A stretch of 64,000 nt of DNA, from positions 4,794,565 to 4,858,564 of the forward strand of contig JAKZAN010000001.1 of the NCBI GenBank assembly GCA_023053545.1. The letters are read 5' to 3'. Position numbers and translations under genes: made by a program. Under the pieces are notes generated by a model, which was given only the letters and a program-made list of their open reading frames with translations, did no database searches and was not told the origin of the DNA. Numbering within the stretch: the first letter of the stretch is position 1; each line of letters begins with the position of its first letter. Below are positions 33,225 through 44,736 of the stretch, piece by piece. The stretch comes from Lepidurus packardi. Taxonomy: Eukaryota; Arthropoda; Branchiopoda; Notostraca; Triopsidae.

Positions 33225-33642
33225 TCGGCCTACTATTGCCCTTATTTCTGAGCAATGCGGACACAGACTTGAAGAACAGATTCATCTCTTTGAGGGCATC
33301 AAGCCACTATTGACTAACAAATCATATGCTTCATTATCCAGTGTGATATTTTTTACTTATATTTGCTTTATTAGCCCATGCTTGTTACTTTCAAAAAGCG
33401 TTCGAGAATGATCATGTCCCAATTGTGCAAATGTCTACCGAAGAAGGAGTAGTGGAAGTTAAGACAGAGGTAAGGGCGGATTATTTATTTGTTTTCTGGT
33501 GTTCAATTTCGATTGTCTAGGCTTGTGAGCGTTGATTGCTAGCTCATCTTGTGGAAGGCAAGATGCGTAGCTAGAAGGTAGAAGGCGTCTTGAACCGTCT
33601 AAACGTAGGCGAACCCAGGCGAAGAGATAACGTTGTTCGTCC
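33225..33642 (+). pseudogene. GTPBP4: Partial NOG1/GTPBP4 copy (first of two), unit D
   Basis: Carries the SEQCGH..LEEQIHLFEGIKPLLTNK exon, the MSTEEGVVEVKTE exon (missing the codons for Val-Thr) and the beginning of the next exon up to GTTCGTCCA. There it is joined abruptly to TTGCACAAGAATACGGGG from the NOG1 5' side, starting the second copy. It is a partial tandem duplication inside the pseudogene. Confidence 0.75.
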
Positions 33643-35089
33643 ATTGCACAAGAATACGGGGTAGAACCAGGAGTTCATGATAGAAATGGGTCGGGTGAAC
33701 GTAAGCTTGGTTAATGTCTAGTTAAGTATTCATATTTTTATGTATAATAATAACAGCTGGAAAGACAAATTCAGATGCAAAACCTGATGAGAGAACGCGT
33801 GGTAGCCACACAGATAGCTCGAGCATGAGAATAGCTATATTGGATTGGACTTTTTTCTATTGTGAGTGCATTAGGAAGGATTGATGGGTAACAAACTTCA
33901 AACTCTCTATACTAACATACTTACAGTGCTTGTACCTTTCATGTTTCTCACCTTCAAGTTATAAAAGGACCAGAAGACCTGGCCTACTATTGCCCTGATT
34001 TCTGAGCAATGCGGACACAGACTTGAAGAACAGATTCATCTCTTTGAGAGCATGAAGCCACTATTTACTAAAGGTATATGCTTCATTATCCAGTGTGATA
34101 TTTTTACTAATATTTGCTTTATTAGCCCATGCTTGTTACTTTCAAAAAGCGTTCGAGAATGATCATGTCCCAATTGTGCAAATGTCTACCGTCACCGAAG
34201 AAGGAGTAGTGGAAGTAAAGTCAGACGTAAGGGCGGATTATTTATTTGTTTTCTGGTGTTCAATTTGGATTGTCTAGGCTTGTGAGCGTTGATTGCTAGC
34301 TCATCGTGTGGAAGGTAAGATGTGTAGCTAGAAGGTAGAAGGCGTCTTGAACCGTCTAAACGTAGGCGAACCCAGGCGAAGAGATAACGTTGTTCGTCCA
34401 GTTTGCATTCCGGATTCGCAGAAGAAAGCAGCTCAAGCTGAGAAGGAGAAAACGAAAAGGACGGGACGAGCTATCGAATTGGAACAAGGGGACGTCCACA
34501 TTTTGTGGATTAGAGAAAGAATTATGACCTGCCATACGACTTCAAATACGACAAAATTCCAGAATTCTGATAAAACAAAAACGTTGCCGACTACATTGAT
34601 CCGGATCTTATGGTGGTTAGTTTATCGTTTTATCTTCGGCCGGTTTTTTTTACTTTTTTCTTTTTTTTTCAGAAATTTTAGCACTTGGAGAAAGAGAAAG
34701 AACTGCGAGCTGAAGTTTGACGAACCCAGTGATGAAGAGACAAAGGAAGTCCATCAACTCGCCAAGCAAATTCGAGACAAGGCTAAAACTATGTCTGTTG
34801 AAGCTCGTCTGGGAAAGAGTGGAGGCAAACCTGTCATGCCAAGGGCTGGTAGGAAGCGAGAGCTCTCCGTTAGCCGATGAGGGAAGAAATGGAGAACTTG
34901 GGAATGGATTTGGCTGGCACAGAGAAGGTATTTTTTGTATAGATATTTTTATAACCGAACACGGTTTTTAACCAACTTTATGCTTTAGTAGGCCCATTTC
35001 AATCAGTCTCGTTCGTTTTCAATTTCGCGTAAGCCAATCAAGAAAGCTCGCATGGATGAAGAAGGCCGTGTACGTCTAGCTCTTCTCGC

Positions 35090-35097
35090 GTTACTCC
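35090..35097. repeat. hAT target-site duplication, left (GTTACTCC)
   Basis: The 8-bp GTTACTCC at 35090-35097 is repeated exactly at 36886-36893. Removing the element and one repeat restores the NOG1 codons for RVTPRD. Confidence 0.95.
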
Positions 35098-35339
35098 CAG
35101 TGCCGGATTTAGCGACCCAGGGCCCCTAGGCAGTTAACTGAGTCGGGGCCCCCATTTTGGCACGTAGCAAGAAAATTGACTTTACTTTTATTTTTTATTT
35201 ATTCAACGCACTTTCACTTTAGAAAGTAGGCAAGCAGACTTTGAAATGAAATAAGCAAGTACCAACTATACTTTTTCACATTATAATTTGTACATTTACA
35301 TATAATTACAAGATTACATTGCTGCGCGACGAACTTTCT

Positions 35340-36040
35340 TCTCTGCAAACGCATGACGCATAGTCCACAGACGACATTATTTCTGACTCTATGTACCGCA
35401 CAGATAGTGAATTAAGTCTGTTCTCTTCTGTGGTAGATCTTAAATAATTCTTTACTCTCTTTAATGCTGAAAACGACCGTTCTGCCGAACAATTTCACCC
35501 CGGTGTACATAACAGCATCCGGAGCGCTATTCCCACGTTTGGGTAAATATCCAAAAAGCCTTTTTCCAGAATGTACTTCTATACGTCCAGTAACGATAAC
35601 TCTTTCCCCCATTTAGCCTCACCTGCAACAAATGAGCTCGCAGGTGTAGACACTCGTTTTCCAAAGTACCATCCAAATCCCCTGGATAGAAAGCTTGCAG
35701 GTTCCGTGCTCCATTACGGATGTCTTGAGATTCCAAATTACGAAGCTTCGTGAGAAAGTCAAACTTTTGACTTAAATTCTCGTAAGCAGAGCCAGGTCTC
35801 TGTAGTTCTGCAATCAACCTGTCAATAATGACGTTGAAGACGGTGACACTAAATCTGTCCCTGTCGGTCTCGGAGAGTTCGACCCCCTTTTCCTTTACTT
35901 CGTCAAACAGGACTTTTCGCTTACGTTTCCTCTTCATATCGTATGCGTAATTCTGTTCACCACTTCTTTCCATAGCTTTCGACTCATAATGATCGAAGAT
36001 ACCGGCTTTCCTTAAACCTTCTAGGTATGTTACCAAGGAC
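35340..36040 (-). pseudogene. hAT transposase C-terminal fragment (ZMYM/KRBA-like family)
   Basis: Open from about 36036 to 35527 (includes KRKRKRKVLFDEVKEKG, FSVTVFNVIIDRLIAEL), then a frameshift, then NCSAERSFSALKRVKNYLRS and EENRLNSLSV (about 35490-35390), the hAT C-terminal dimerisation region. The DDE catalytic Asp residues of the N-terminal half are absent. The family placement rests on the SAERSFSALKRVKNYLRST motif. Confidence 0.8.
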
Positions 36041-36335
36041 CGATTTTCTCTTAATCACTTCTTTTGAACTTACTGTAGACAAGTCAAAACACGCGTGTCC
36101 TTGTGTAAGATGCTAGAGTTGTGGTTTGCAGAGGGATTCAGAATGTGTTGCCACCTTCATTGAAGCGCGAATTATGAAAAGCGGAGAAAAGAACCTACGC
36201 TGGCTTACAAAAATCTGACTTCTTTTTTCTTAACTTCTTTTAACTTTCTTAACTTCTTTTTTTAAAATTTGATCACGTCGTAGGCTTTCAGCCTGTTGAC
36301 GTTTCCTTTATGGAAAAAGGTTCAAGAAAGCATAC

Positions 36336-36378
36336 ATTATTTATTAGTCAGGTACACAGTACCTGACTAATAAATAAT
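36336..36378. repeat. Perfect 20-bp-stem hairpin inside the hAT element
   Basis: A 20-base arm ending ...GTCAGGTAC, a 3-base ACA loop and its exact complement GTACCTGAC... . Part of the right arm (ACACAGTACCTGACTAA) is repeated directly at about 36382-36399. Possible role as an intrinsic transcript stop or just a foldback. Confidence 0.8.
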
Positions 36379-36596
36379 AAATACACAGTACCTGACTAAC
36401 TTAACCTAATTAAACATAATATAACCTAACCAAGCTCAAACTAATCTAATTACACTTAAACCTACATGAAAATATATTACCCCGTGGGCCCCTGGGCCAA
36501 GGTCGAAAATGGGCTCCTAAACAGGCCGGGACGGGCCCAATAGCCTCGTGGGGCCCTGGGCCCGTGCCCAGTTGGCCCATGCGATAAGACGGCCCT

Positions 36597-36672
36597 GGTG
36601 TCGGGACTTGAACTGGTGAACTATAGAACGAAAGTTAGGGCCTTTAACCACTCCGCCAATCACTCGGTAGGT
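36597..36672 (-). tRNA. tRNA-like pseudogene within the hAT element
   Basis: On the minus strand TGGCGGAGTGGTTAA is an excellent A box and AGTTCAAGTCC a good B box, spaced about 35 bp apart as in a leucine/serine-type tRNA or a tRNA-derived SINE head. The T stem and acceptor stem do not pair well, so it is not called functional and no anticodon is assigned. Confidence 0.4.
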
Positions 36673-37270
36673 GAGGCTCTAAGACATAACTTTTTCACAG
36701 TCTCCAAAATGATCTCCAGTTATTTTACATACTATTATATAAATTAATATTTCGTACGGAAAAATTGACATTTTCTTTTCTTTGTCTTGTGCCCTCAACG
36801 TACTTCGGCACCTGGCCCGGGGCCCCCTTCGAGGCTGGGGCCCCTAGGCAGCTGCCTAGTTTGCCTAGGCGGAGATACGGCACTGGTTACTCCACGTGAC
36901 CAGAGTAGAGTCAAGAACCCAGAAGTAATTACTAAATTGGGTTTATTTTAGTTGATTGTAGTTACTTAATGTTTAGTGTTACTTGTAGATGAAGAACAAG
37001 TTGAAGCTCGTTGGACGCAAGGCCGCATGGGCAAAGCTGGTGAAGCTGACAGACATATTTCGGTTAAACTGCCCAAGCGTTTGTTCTCTGGAAAGCGCGG
37101 CATTGGCAAAACGGACAGGCTTTAAGCAGGCTAACTGGACCCTGTTTCATACTATTATATGTCGGCTTTGGCCAGGTCGTTCTTCTTAGCCTGTGTTGAA
37201 ACGAAAATTCGAACTGGGTAGTTTCGACATCATTTGTGGCCCTTGAAATGAAATCTGGAAGGACTTGAGA

Positions 37271-38210
37271 AGAGAATACAAGTTTGCCTTGTAATAAACT
37301 TTGAAATGACTTTTTACTCATTTAGTACTGCTGATTTTGAGATGTTTTTGACTTTCCTTCAGTTCCAAATGAGATGTTTTGCTCCCTCACCCCGTAATAC
37401 GTACTTGCGTATTTGTTGTACCCATAGAGCGCTCCCCGTAATACGTACTTGCTAATTAGAATAGACGAAATAACAATGGCTGAACCTTACAAATCGGATT
37501 TTCCGGATGCAAAGTCTACAAAACGTCTCTTAAAAGGTGCTCTTAAAAGCAAGAAGACGCCCCCACGAAACAAGAAGCCAGTGCTGATCTCCTGAGCTCC
37601 CTCGAAGAATACCTTCAAGACTTGAAAGCCCTTTATCAAGAAATCGAAGACAATATTACACTTGTGTGACCTCGAAGACGTCCTGAAAACTCATTTCGAC
37701 GTCCTGAAAAAACTAAAGCAATCGTGGAATGGTCCCGACCAGTGACCAGTGATAAATTGAATAGTTTCCTCGATCTTCATACTATCGTCGATTTGTGAAA
37801 GGTTTTGCTGACATTGCCAAGCCGCTATATAAACTAACCGAAAAGAATGTTCCCTTTGAGTGGTCCGTGTTATGTGAGGAAGCTCTTACAGATCCTAAAC
37901 GGCTCCTTTCTTCAACTCCTGTACTCGCTTTTCCTGATCTGTCCAAAACACTTCTAGTGGACAGCAACGCCAGTAATATTGGGCTAGGAGCCGTGTTGTC
38001 ACAAGAAATTGACGGTGTTGAACGGCCTATAGCATATGCAAGTCCATGCTTGATGAGACCAGAGAGTCGTTACTGTGTAACGCGGAAGGAGCTCCAGGCA
38101 GTTAAATTTGCTGTAATGCAATTTAGCCACTATCTCTTTTAGCACTTAGCTATTATGCAAGCCGGACTTGCGCTACCATTAAAGGTACCATTCCCGACAG
38201 GAAAAAAATA
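37271..38210 (+). mobile_element. Gypsy remnant, short form with extra leader deletion, unit E
   Basis: Empty non-LTR target at about 37271-37284 followed by the LTR-like leader. About 185 bp between GGTGCTCTT and AAGCAAGAAGACGCCCCC is missing, removing the primer-binding-like site and the start of the gag stub. The rest is the internally deleted form with SNAS in RNase H. It carries small insertions (ATTACACTTG; a doubled ACCAGTG). Confidence 0.85.
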
Positions 38211-38359
38211 GACAAACGTTACACAATAAAATTTGTATTGAAGAAAATTCACTGAGAGGATACAAAAAATCACCACACAAAAAATCACGATAATTTTCAC
38301 GCAAAGTACGGAAATTTCACTGAAACGAATAGCCAGACATCTTAGAACCCACATCAATG

Positions 38360-39601
38360 CTACGGTTTAGAATTTTGAGCGATAGCTTGACCTACTCGAA
38401 CGATTTGCCCAAGCTGGACGGTAAATTTAAAGTCCTTGGGGGCCTGAAAAATAAGGACAATTGTAGAGGCAAAGTTAAACTCACCGAATACTTCACCTTT
38501 CTCCTGATGGAGACCCTCCCCGCCTGCACGTTCCTTGCGGAAGTAGTAGTCCGTCGTCTTGCGACGTCCAGCACGACAGTATGTTTCCAATTCCTACAAT
38601 AAAAAGAAAAGAAAACTGTTAAGTCACTTTAAAAAACGCAAACTCGTCGACTAACTTACCGGGTCTTTATAGACGTATATGGAGCCGACATTGGTAGCTC
38701 CTACCGCTGTCATGCTGAACAAGCCGTACTGCCACTGGCCAAAGTAAACGGCTCGCTCGTTGAGGGCAAGTAAGCCGGGGACCCATTTGCAAACGCTTGG
38801 GTTCACACTAAACATTTCCTCTAAGATAAAATTCCGGTTAGTAACACCCCTTGTTGTTCTCATGACGAATTACCTGGAAAATGTCGCCGCAATGAAATAT
38901 CCCATTCAACGGGGGAATGAAACCGATGGTAGTCCCCGGGCGCCAGATAGATGACACAGTAGTGGAGGCCGGAGGTTGGGGACCCTGTTGAGAGTTGCAC
39001 CAGTTCAGAGGGTCCCAAAAACTGGCTCAGGGAGTAATACACCCCCTTCACCTGTCCCAACAGTCCATTCCGGTCCACTGCGCCCAAATGGAGGACTTTC
39101 CCATCGGCTGGTGACACCTGTTGTAGAAAACAAACAATATTTAGTACGAGAAACGAGTGCATAAAAACCCCCATCAACTTACAATGCAGTCCGTAGTGTT
39201 GATAGGGCGTGCGCCTGGTTTAAGCGGCCGTCGAAAAAATTCGCCGATGCTGGAGTAGTCGGACAGGTTGTCCGATGCGGCTTCTTCGACGTTTACGCCA
39301 AACGTCCGCGCGTAGAACCCAAGGACCGGCTTCCTCGTCCACTGAGGCAAACGGGTGTTGGCCAGTCGCCCCCAGATGCGCGACAGGGTCGCCCAGGGCA
39401 AGCTGCGATAAGCACGTACCTGTTAACCAAGATAAAAGCATATTAGGTACTTGACTCACATAGCAATTGCTACGCCAGATAGATACAGAAGATCGTATTA
39501 GTCAAAAGAAATCCCCTTAGGGGATTGTATTGATCTTACCTTAAAGGCTCGCGCACAGGCATGCCACGAACGAGGCAAAGCGATCCGTGGAGCAGCGTCA
39601 T
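38360..39601 (-). CDS. PISD: Phosphatidylserine decarboxylase, chimeric type 2/type 1 copy, unit E
   Basis: Exons: 39540-39601, 39183-39419, 38874-39117, 38660-38820 and 38360-38593. The two 3' exons are type 2 (CKWVPG, SIYVYKDP, FAST); the next two are largely type 1 (YHCVIYL-like, [18 protein letters not shown]) with PQWTRK from type 2. The switch falls near 38880-38900. It has the decarboxylation His motif but an Ala in the self-cleavage motif. Open throughout. Confidence 0.8.
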
Positions 39602-40099
39602 CTGTTAAGTAAAAAACTCAAGTCAAGTGTTAGGGAGACTGAAAAAAGGTCCCATAATATATATCACAGAAAAATACGTACGTACAACAAACGTACATAG
39701 GAAACAACAACAGAAAAAAGCTGCTTAGGATTTCAGGAGAATTGGGCCATCCATGACCTCCAAATTACAACAAGACGATCAGGACTTCGTTCACAATTTT
39801 TTATGGGTATTTCTGGAAAATAAAAACCGATTAGGACTCGTGTTACAACTCTGTTGCTTTCTTATCGAAAGGGAAAAACCATAGCACTCGCGGTTGAAAC
39901 TATTTAGCTAAGCTTCTTCTGAGACTAGATGTACTTGAATGGTAAACAAAAAGGCAAAAAACGCTTACCCATGGTCCAGGCAACCCGTACGAAATGAGGA
40001 ACCTTCTAAGGTTGAAAAACTGAGGGCACAATACACGAAAACTTTGGGAGAAAATGCAAAAGGCTCCTTCCTGGTTAACGATAGCAAGAAGACTTACCA

Positions 40100-40300
40100 A
40101 AACAAGTAACAACAATGAAAGTTATAGCGTCACTTGGCGTCACTTCCGGGGTGGCCAGTTCATTGCGTCATTGGTTCCCGAACCCGCTTCCTTCGGGTTG
40201 CTATCCCCAGCATCAACGGTAGAGGATTGGACGAATAGGCGATATGTTGACGCCCTCTTTACCGGTGTTTGGGCGACACTTGATTAATATGGCGGCAAAA
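40100..40300. promoter_or_regulatory. Shared PISD/NOG1 promoter region, unit E
   Basis: Standard short form (no 280-bp segment), same motifs as unit A. The following stretch to about 40690 is non-coding. Confidence 0.4.
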
Positions 40301-40689
40301 CAACTCCTGTATGACACCTATAAATAGTCCAAAAATATGAGTTCCCTGGTTTCACCGACTGTGGAAAAGAATACGGGGTAGAACCAGGAGTGCATGATAG
40401 AAATGGGTCGGGTGAACGTAAGCTTGGTTAATTTCTAGTTAAGTATTCATATTTTTATGTATACTAATAACAGCTGGAAAGACAAATTCAGATGCAAAAC
40501 CTGATGAGAGAACGCGTGGTAGCCACACAGATAGCTCGAGCATGAGAATAGCTATATTGGATTGGAGTTTTTTCTATTGTGAGTGCATTAGGAAGGATTG
40601 ATGGGTAACAAACTTCAAACTCTCTATACTAACATACTTACAGTGCTTGTACCTTTCATGTTTCTCACCTTCAAGTTATAAAAGGACCA

Positions 40690-41430
40690 GAAGACCTGGC
40701 CTACTATTGCCCTTATTTCTGAGCAATGCGGACACAGCCTTGAAGAACAGATTCATCTCTTTGAGAGCATCAAGCCACTATTTACTAAAGGTATATGCTT
40801 CATTATCCAGTGTGATATTTTTACTAATATTTGCTTTATTAGCCCATGCTTGTTACTTTCAAAAAGCGTTCGAGAATGATCATGTCCCAATTGTGCAAAT
40901 GTCTACCGTCACCGAAGAAGGAGTAGTGGAAGTAAAGACAGACGTAAGGGCGGATTATTTATTGGTTTTCTGGTGTTCAATTTGGATTGTCTAGGCTTGT
41001 GAGCGTTGATTGCTAGCGCATCGTGTGGAAGGCAAGATGCGTAGCTAGAAGGTAGAAGGCGTCTTGAACCGTCTAAACGTAGGCGAACCCAGGCGAAAAG
41101 ATAACGTTGTTCGTCCAGTTTGCATTCCGGACTCTGTTTCGCAGAAGAAAGCAGCTCAAGCTGAGAAAGAGAAAACAAAAAGGACGGGACGAGCTATCGA
41201 ATTGGAACAAGGGGACGACCACATTGTGGATTACAGAAAGAATTATGACCTGCCATACGACTTCAAATACGACAAAATTCCAGAATTCTGATAAAACAAA
41301 AACATTGCCGACTACATTGATCCGGATCTTATGGTGGTTAGTTTACCGTTTTATCTCCGGCCGGTTTTTTTACTTTGTTATCTTAAAAAAAAAAAGAAAT
41401 TGGAGCAGTTGGAAAATGCTAACTGGGTAG
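40690..41430 (+). pseudogene. GTPBP4: NOG1/GTPBP4 pseudogene, 3'-deleted, unit E
   Basis: Same pieces, stops and 3' junction as units A-C, with a shortened poly-A near 41385. Followed by the empty non-LTR target in AAGAGAATACAAGTTTCCC. Confidence 0.8.
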
Positions 41431-41470
41431 TTTCGACATCATTTATGGCCCTTGAAATTAAATCTGGAAG

Positions 41471-44110
41471 GACTTGAGAAGAGAATACAAGTTTCCCTTG
41501 AAATAAACTTTGAAATGACTTTTTACTCGTTTATTACTGCTGATTTTGAGATGTTTTTTACTTTCCTTCAGTTCCAAATGAGCTGTTTTGCTCCCTCCCC
41601 CCGTAATACGTACTTGCGTATTTGTTGTACCCATAGAGCGCTCCCTGTAATACGTACTTGCTTATTAGAAATAGACGAAAGAACAATGTCTGAACCTTAC
41701 AAATCGGACTTTCCGGATGCAAGGTCTACAAAACTTCTCTTAAAAGGTGCTCTCATCCATCCTATTCTTCAGAAGTAGCCCCTAATCACAACGCAGGGAC
41801 CATCTCATTTTTACTCATACCCAAATCCTCCACATTTGGTGCCGTGACCAGGATGAGCCGCACAGAAACGAAGTCCATTGATTGAGTGAAGATCAAATCC
41901 TCTCTACTTTCTCAACCCATCGTTAATACCTTCGAAACAATGAATAACCTTGAGCAAGAAGACGCCCCCACGAAACAAGAAGCCACTGCTGATCTCCTGA
42001 GCTCCCTCGAAGAATACCTTCAAGACTTGAAAGTCCTTTATCAAGAAATCGAAGACAAGTGACCTCGAAGACGTCCTGAAAACTCATTTCGACGTCCTGA
42101 AAAAACTAAAGCAATCGTGGAATGGTCCCGACCAGTGATGAATTGAATAGTTTCCTCGATCTTCATACTATCGTCGATTTGTGAAAGGTTTTGCTGACAT
42201 TGCCAAGCCGCTATATAAACTAACCGAAAAGAATGTTCCCTTTGAGTGGTCCGTGTTATGTGAGGAAGCTTTGACAGATCTTAAACGGCTCCTTTCTTCA
42301 ACTCCTGTACTCGCTTTTCCTGATCTGTCCCAAACACTTCTAGTGGACAGCGACGCCAGTAATATTGGGCTAGGAGCCGTGTTGTCACAAGAAATTGACG
42401 CTGTTGAACGTCCTATAGCATATGCAAGTCCATGCTTGATGAGACCATTTACTGTGTAACGCGGAAGGAGCTCCTGGCAGTTAAATTTGCTGTAATGCAA
42501 TTTAGCCACTCTCTTCTGGGGAGACCGGTTATGCTTCGGACGGATAACATTTGCCGTGGCCTGGATGAAAACTTGCAAGGAACCAACTGGACAGACTTTG
42601 CGATGGCTGAACTTGTTTGAATCGTATCAGTTCACAATTGAACAGCGGCCTGGACCAAAGCGTGGGAATGCGGATGCACTCTCAAGAAGACCATGTTCAC
42701 AATGTGGACGTCATGAAGGAGTGGACGAAGAAGAAAAGAATGCCACATGGACCACAACGAGATGTCGTGTTAAATCATGTGGAATTGGCTAGTGACGGTA
42801 GCGTCGTAGTGTCCCAGGAAGAAGACGAGGAGATGAAAGTTATCAAGAGATGTTTACAAGAACTTTATAAACCGTGTCTGCAAGCTATGAGTCAGCCGTT
42901 GCGCAGCTACTGGGCCCAAAGGAAAAATGTGAGTCTTCGTGGTGGCGGGTTTTACGGCGAATGGATTTCGACAAACGGATCTCAGCACCTGCATCTTGTG
43001 CCTAAAGCAAAGCAAGAGGAAATCTTCAGAAGTTACCACGGTGGTAATTCTGGGGCTCATATGAGAAGTAAAAACATCTTAGAAAATTTGCGATCACGTT
43101 TGTATTGGCCCAAGATGCGGAACAATGTTGAAGGGTGGTGTAAAGGCTGCGTGACATGTGTGCAGCGAAATCCTCCATCCCAAAAGACTAGAGCGCCATT
43201 GAACCCTGTGCAACCTAGATTTCCAAGTGACATTGTAGCTATGGATATACTGGGTCCTCTGCCTGAAACAGTAGATCATTATCGCTATAGTTTGGTTGTC
43301 GGGGATTTGTTCCCAAAGTGGGTGGAGGCATATCCTATTCCAGATCAGGAAGCCACTACTATCGCCACCAAGCTCTATGGGGAATACATGAGAAGGTATG
43401 GAGTGCCGCTTCAGCTTCATTCCGAGCAAGGTAGAAGTTTTGAATCAAGAACTGTGAGCGAAATCTGCCGGTTGCTCAAAATCAAGAAAACTAGAACTAC
43501 TCCATACCATCCGGAGAGTGAGGAATGTATTGAAAGGGCCAATAGGACGATTTTAGCAGGCCTCAGTAAACTCATCGACGAAGGTGATGAAACCTGTGTT
43601 GCCTAGTGTTTTACTTGCGTACCGGACGAGTGTTCAAAGTTCCTAGACTTTCACTCCTGCACGTTTACAATTTGGTAGACCGTTGTTCTTACCAGAAGAT
43701 AGAGTTTTCGGTGGTGGTACCAGTTTCAACGTCTCAATACGCGGCAAAACTGGAGACAACTCTTCCTACCATTTTTGAACAAGCTCGAACACGGTTGGGA
43801 TTTGCACAATGTTATCAGAAGATTTATTACGACAGCAAAACTTTAAACCAGGAAATCCAAATGGGGGACTCCGTTTGGCTCTTCAATCCTTCCCCGAAGA
43901 GAGGAAAGTTCCCCAAGTTTCACCGACCTTGGACGGTTATGAAACGAATTTCGGATCAAGTTGTCCACATTAAAAACACCATTTCGGGTGCATATGAACA
44001 ATTTAAAGAAGGGACACCATTAAGGCGAGTGACCATTATGCAAAGCCGGACTTTCGCTACCATTAAAGGTACCATTCCCGACAGGAAAAAAATAGACAAA
44101 CGTTACACAA
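41471..44110 (+). mobile_element. Gypsy remnant, long form, unit F
   Basis: Long form as in A, with the uninterrupted A5 run (so the integrase frame is open from about 42617 to 43606) and the same Glu at the second catalytic position. Differences include HMRSKN for HMGSKN next to the HHCC His, and TTPYHP for TTSYHP. The non-LTR element is absent upstream. Leader sequence is of the D type, body of the A type: another recombinant. Confidence 0.85.
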
Positions 44111-44242
44111 TAAAATTTGTATTAAAGAAAATTCACTGGGAGGATACAACAAATCACCACACAAAAATCACGATAATTTTCACGCAAAATACGGAAATTT
44201 CACTGAAACGAATAGCCAGACATCTTAGAACCCACATTAATG

Positions 44243-44735
44243 CTACGGTTTAGAATTTTGAGCGATAGCTTGACCGACTCGAACGATTTGCCCAAGCTGG
44301 ACGGTAAATTTAAAGTCCTTGGGGGCCTGAAAAATAAGGACCATTGTAGAGCCAAAGTTAAACTCACCGAATACTTCACCTTTCTCCTGATGGAGACCCT
44401 CCCCGCCTGCACGTTCCTTGTGGAAGTTGTAGTCCGTCGTCCTGCGACGTCCGGCACGACAGTTTGTTTCCAATTCCTACAATACAAAGAAAAGAAAACT
44501 GTTAAGTCACTTTCAAAAACGCAAACTCGTCGACTAACTTACTGGATCTTTATAGACTCGTATGGAGAAGACATTGGTAGCTCCTACCGCTGTCATGCTG
44601 AACAAGCCGTACTGCCACTGGCCAAAGTAAACGGCTCGCTCGTTGAGGGCAAGTAAGCCGGGGACCCATTTGCAAACGCTTGGGTTCACACTAAACATTT
44701 CCTCTAAGATAATATTCCGGTTAGTAACACCGGTT
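44243..44735 (-). pseudogene. PISD: Truncated phosphatidylserine decarboxylase, unit F
   Basis: Only the last two exons remain (44543-44703 and 44243-44476). The final exon is type 1 (FGST) with His for Arg in NFHKERAGG. The other exon is type 2 at its 5' side and type 1 at its 3' side, and its ATNV-SI context reads Phe instead of Gly. At about 44735 the sequence jumps to the region upstream of the PISD 5' exons (TATCGAAAGGG), deleting three exons. Confidence 0.8.
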
Positions 44736-44736
44736 A

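Larger units (their letters stand above)
35098..36885 (-). mobile_element. hAT-superfamily DNA transposon, internally deleted, 1.79 kb
   Basis: Starts CAGTGCCGGATTTAGC and ends with the inverse of CAGTGCCGTATCTCCGC: imperfect terminal inverted repeats with the hAT-type CAGTG end and a perfect 8-bp duplication. Subterminal GGGCCCC-rich blocks occur at both ends. It contains the C-terminal part of a transposase on the minus strand and, in its 5' half in transposase orientation, non-coding AT-rich sequence with a long hairpin and a tRNA-like segment. Non-autonomous as it stands. Confidence 0.93.
33643..37125 (+). pseudogene. GTPBP4: NOG1/GTPBP4 pseudogene with complete 3' end, interrupted by hAT, unit D
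   Basis: The most complete copy. Exons: to about 34074, about 34126-34226, about 34279-34612, 34673-34927 (KEVHQLAKQIRDKAKTM, RKRELSVSR, then a shift to MREEMENLGMDLAGTEK), 34992-35097 plus 36894-36924 (NQSRSFSISRKPIKKARMDE, RVTPRDQSRVKNPE) and 36989-37125 ([30 protein letters not shown], stop). It carries the shared TGA, TAG and TGA-TAA defects, a TAG in the fourth exon, frameshifts, and a hAT element inside the fifth exon. Introns are GT-AG. It cannot make NOG1. Confidence 0.85.
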
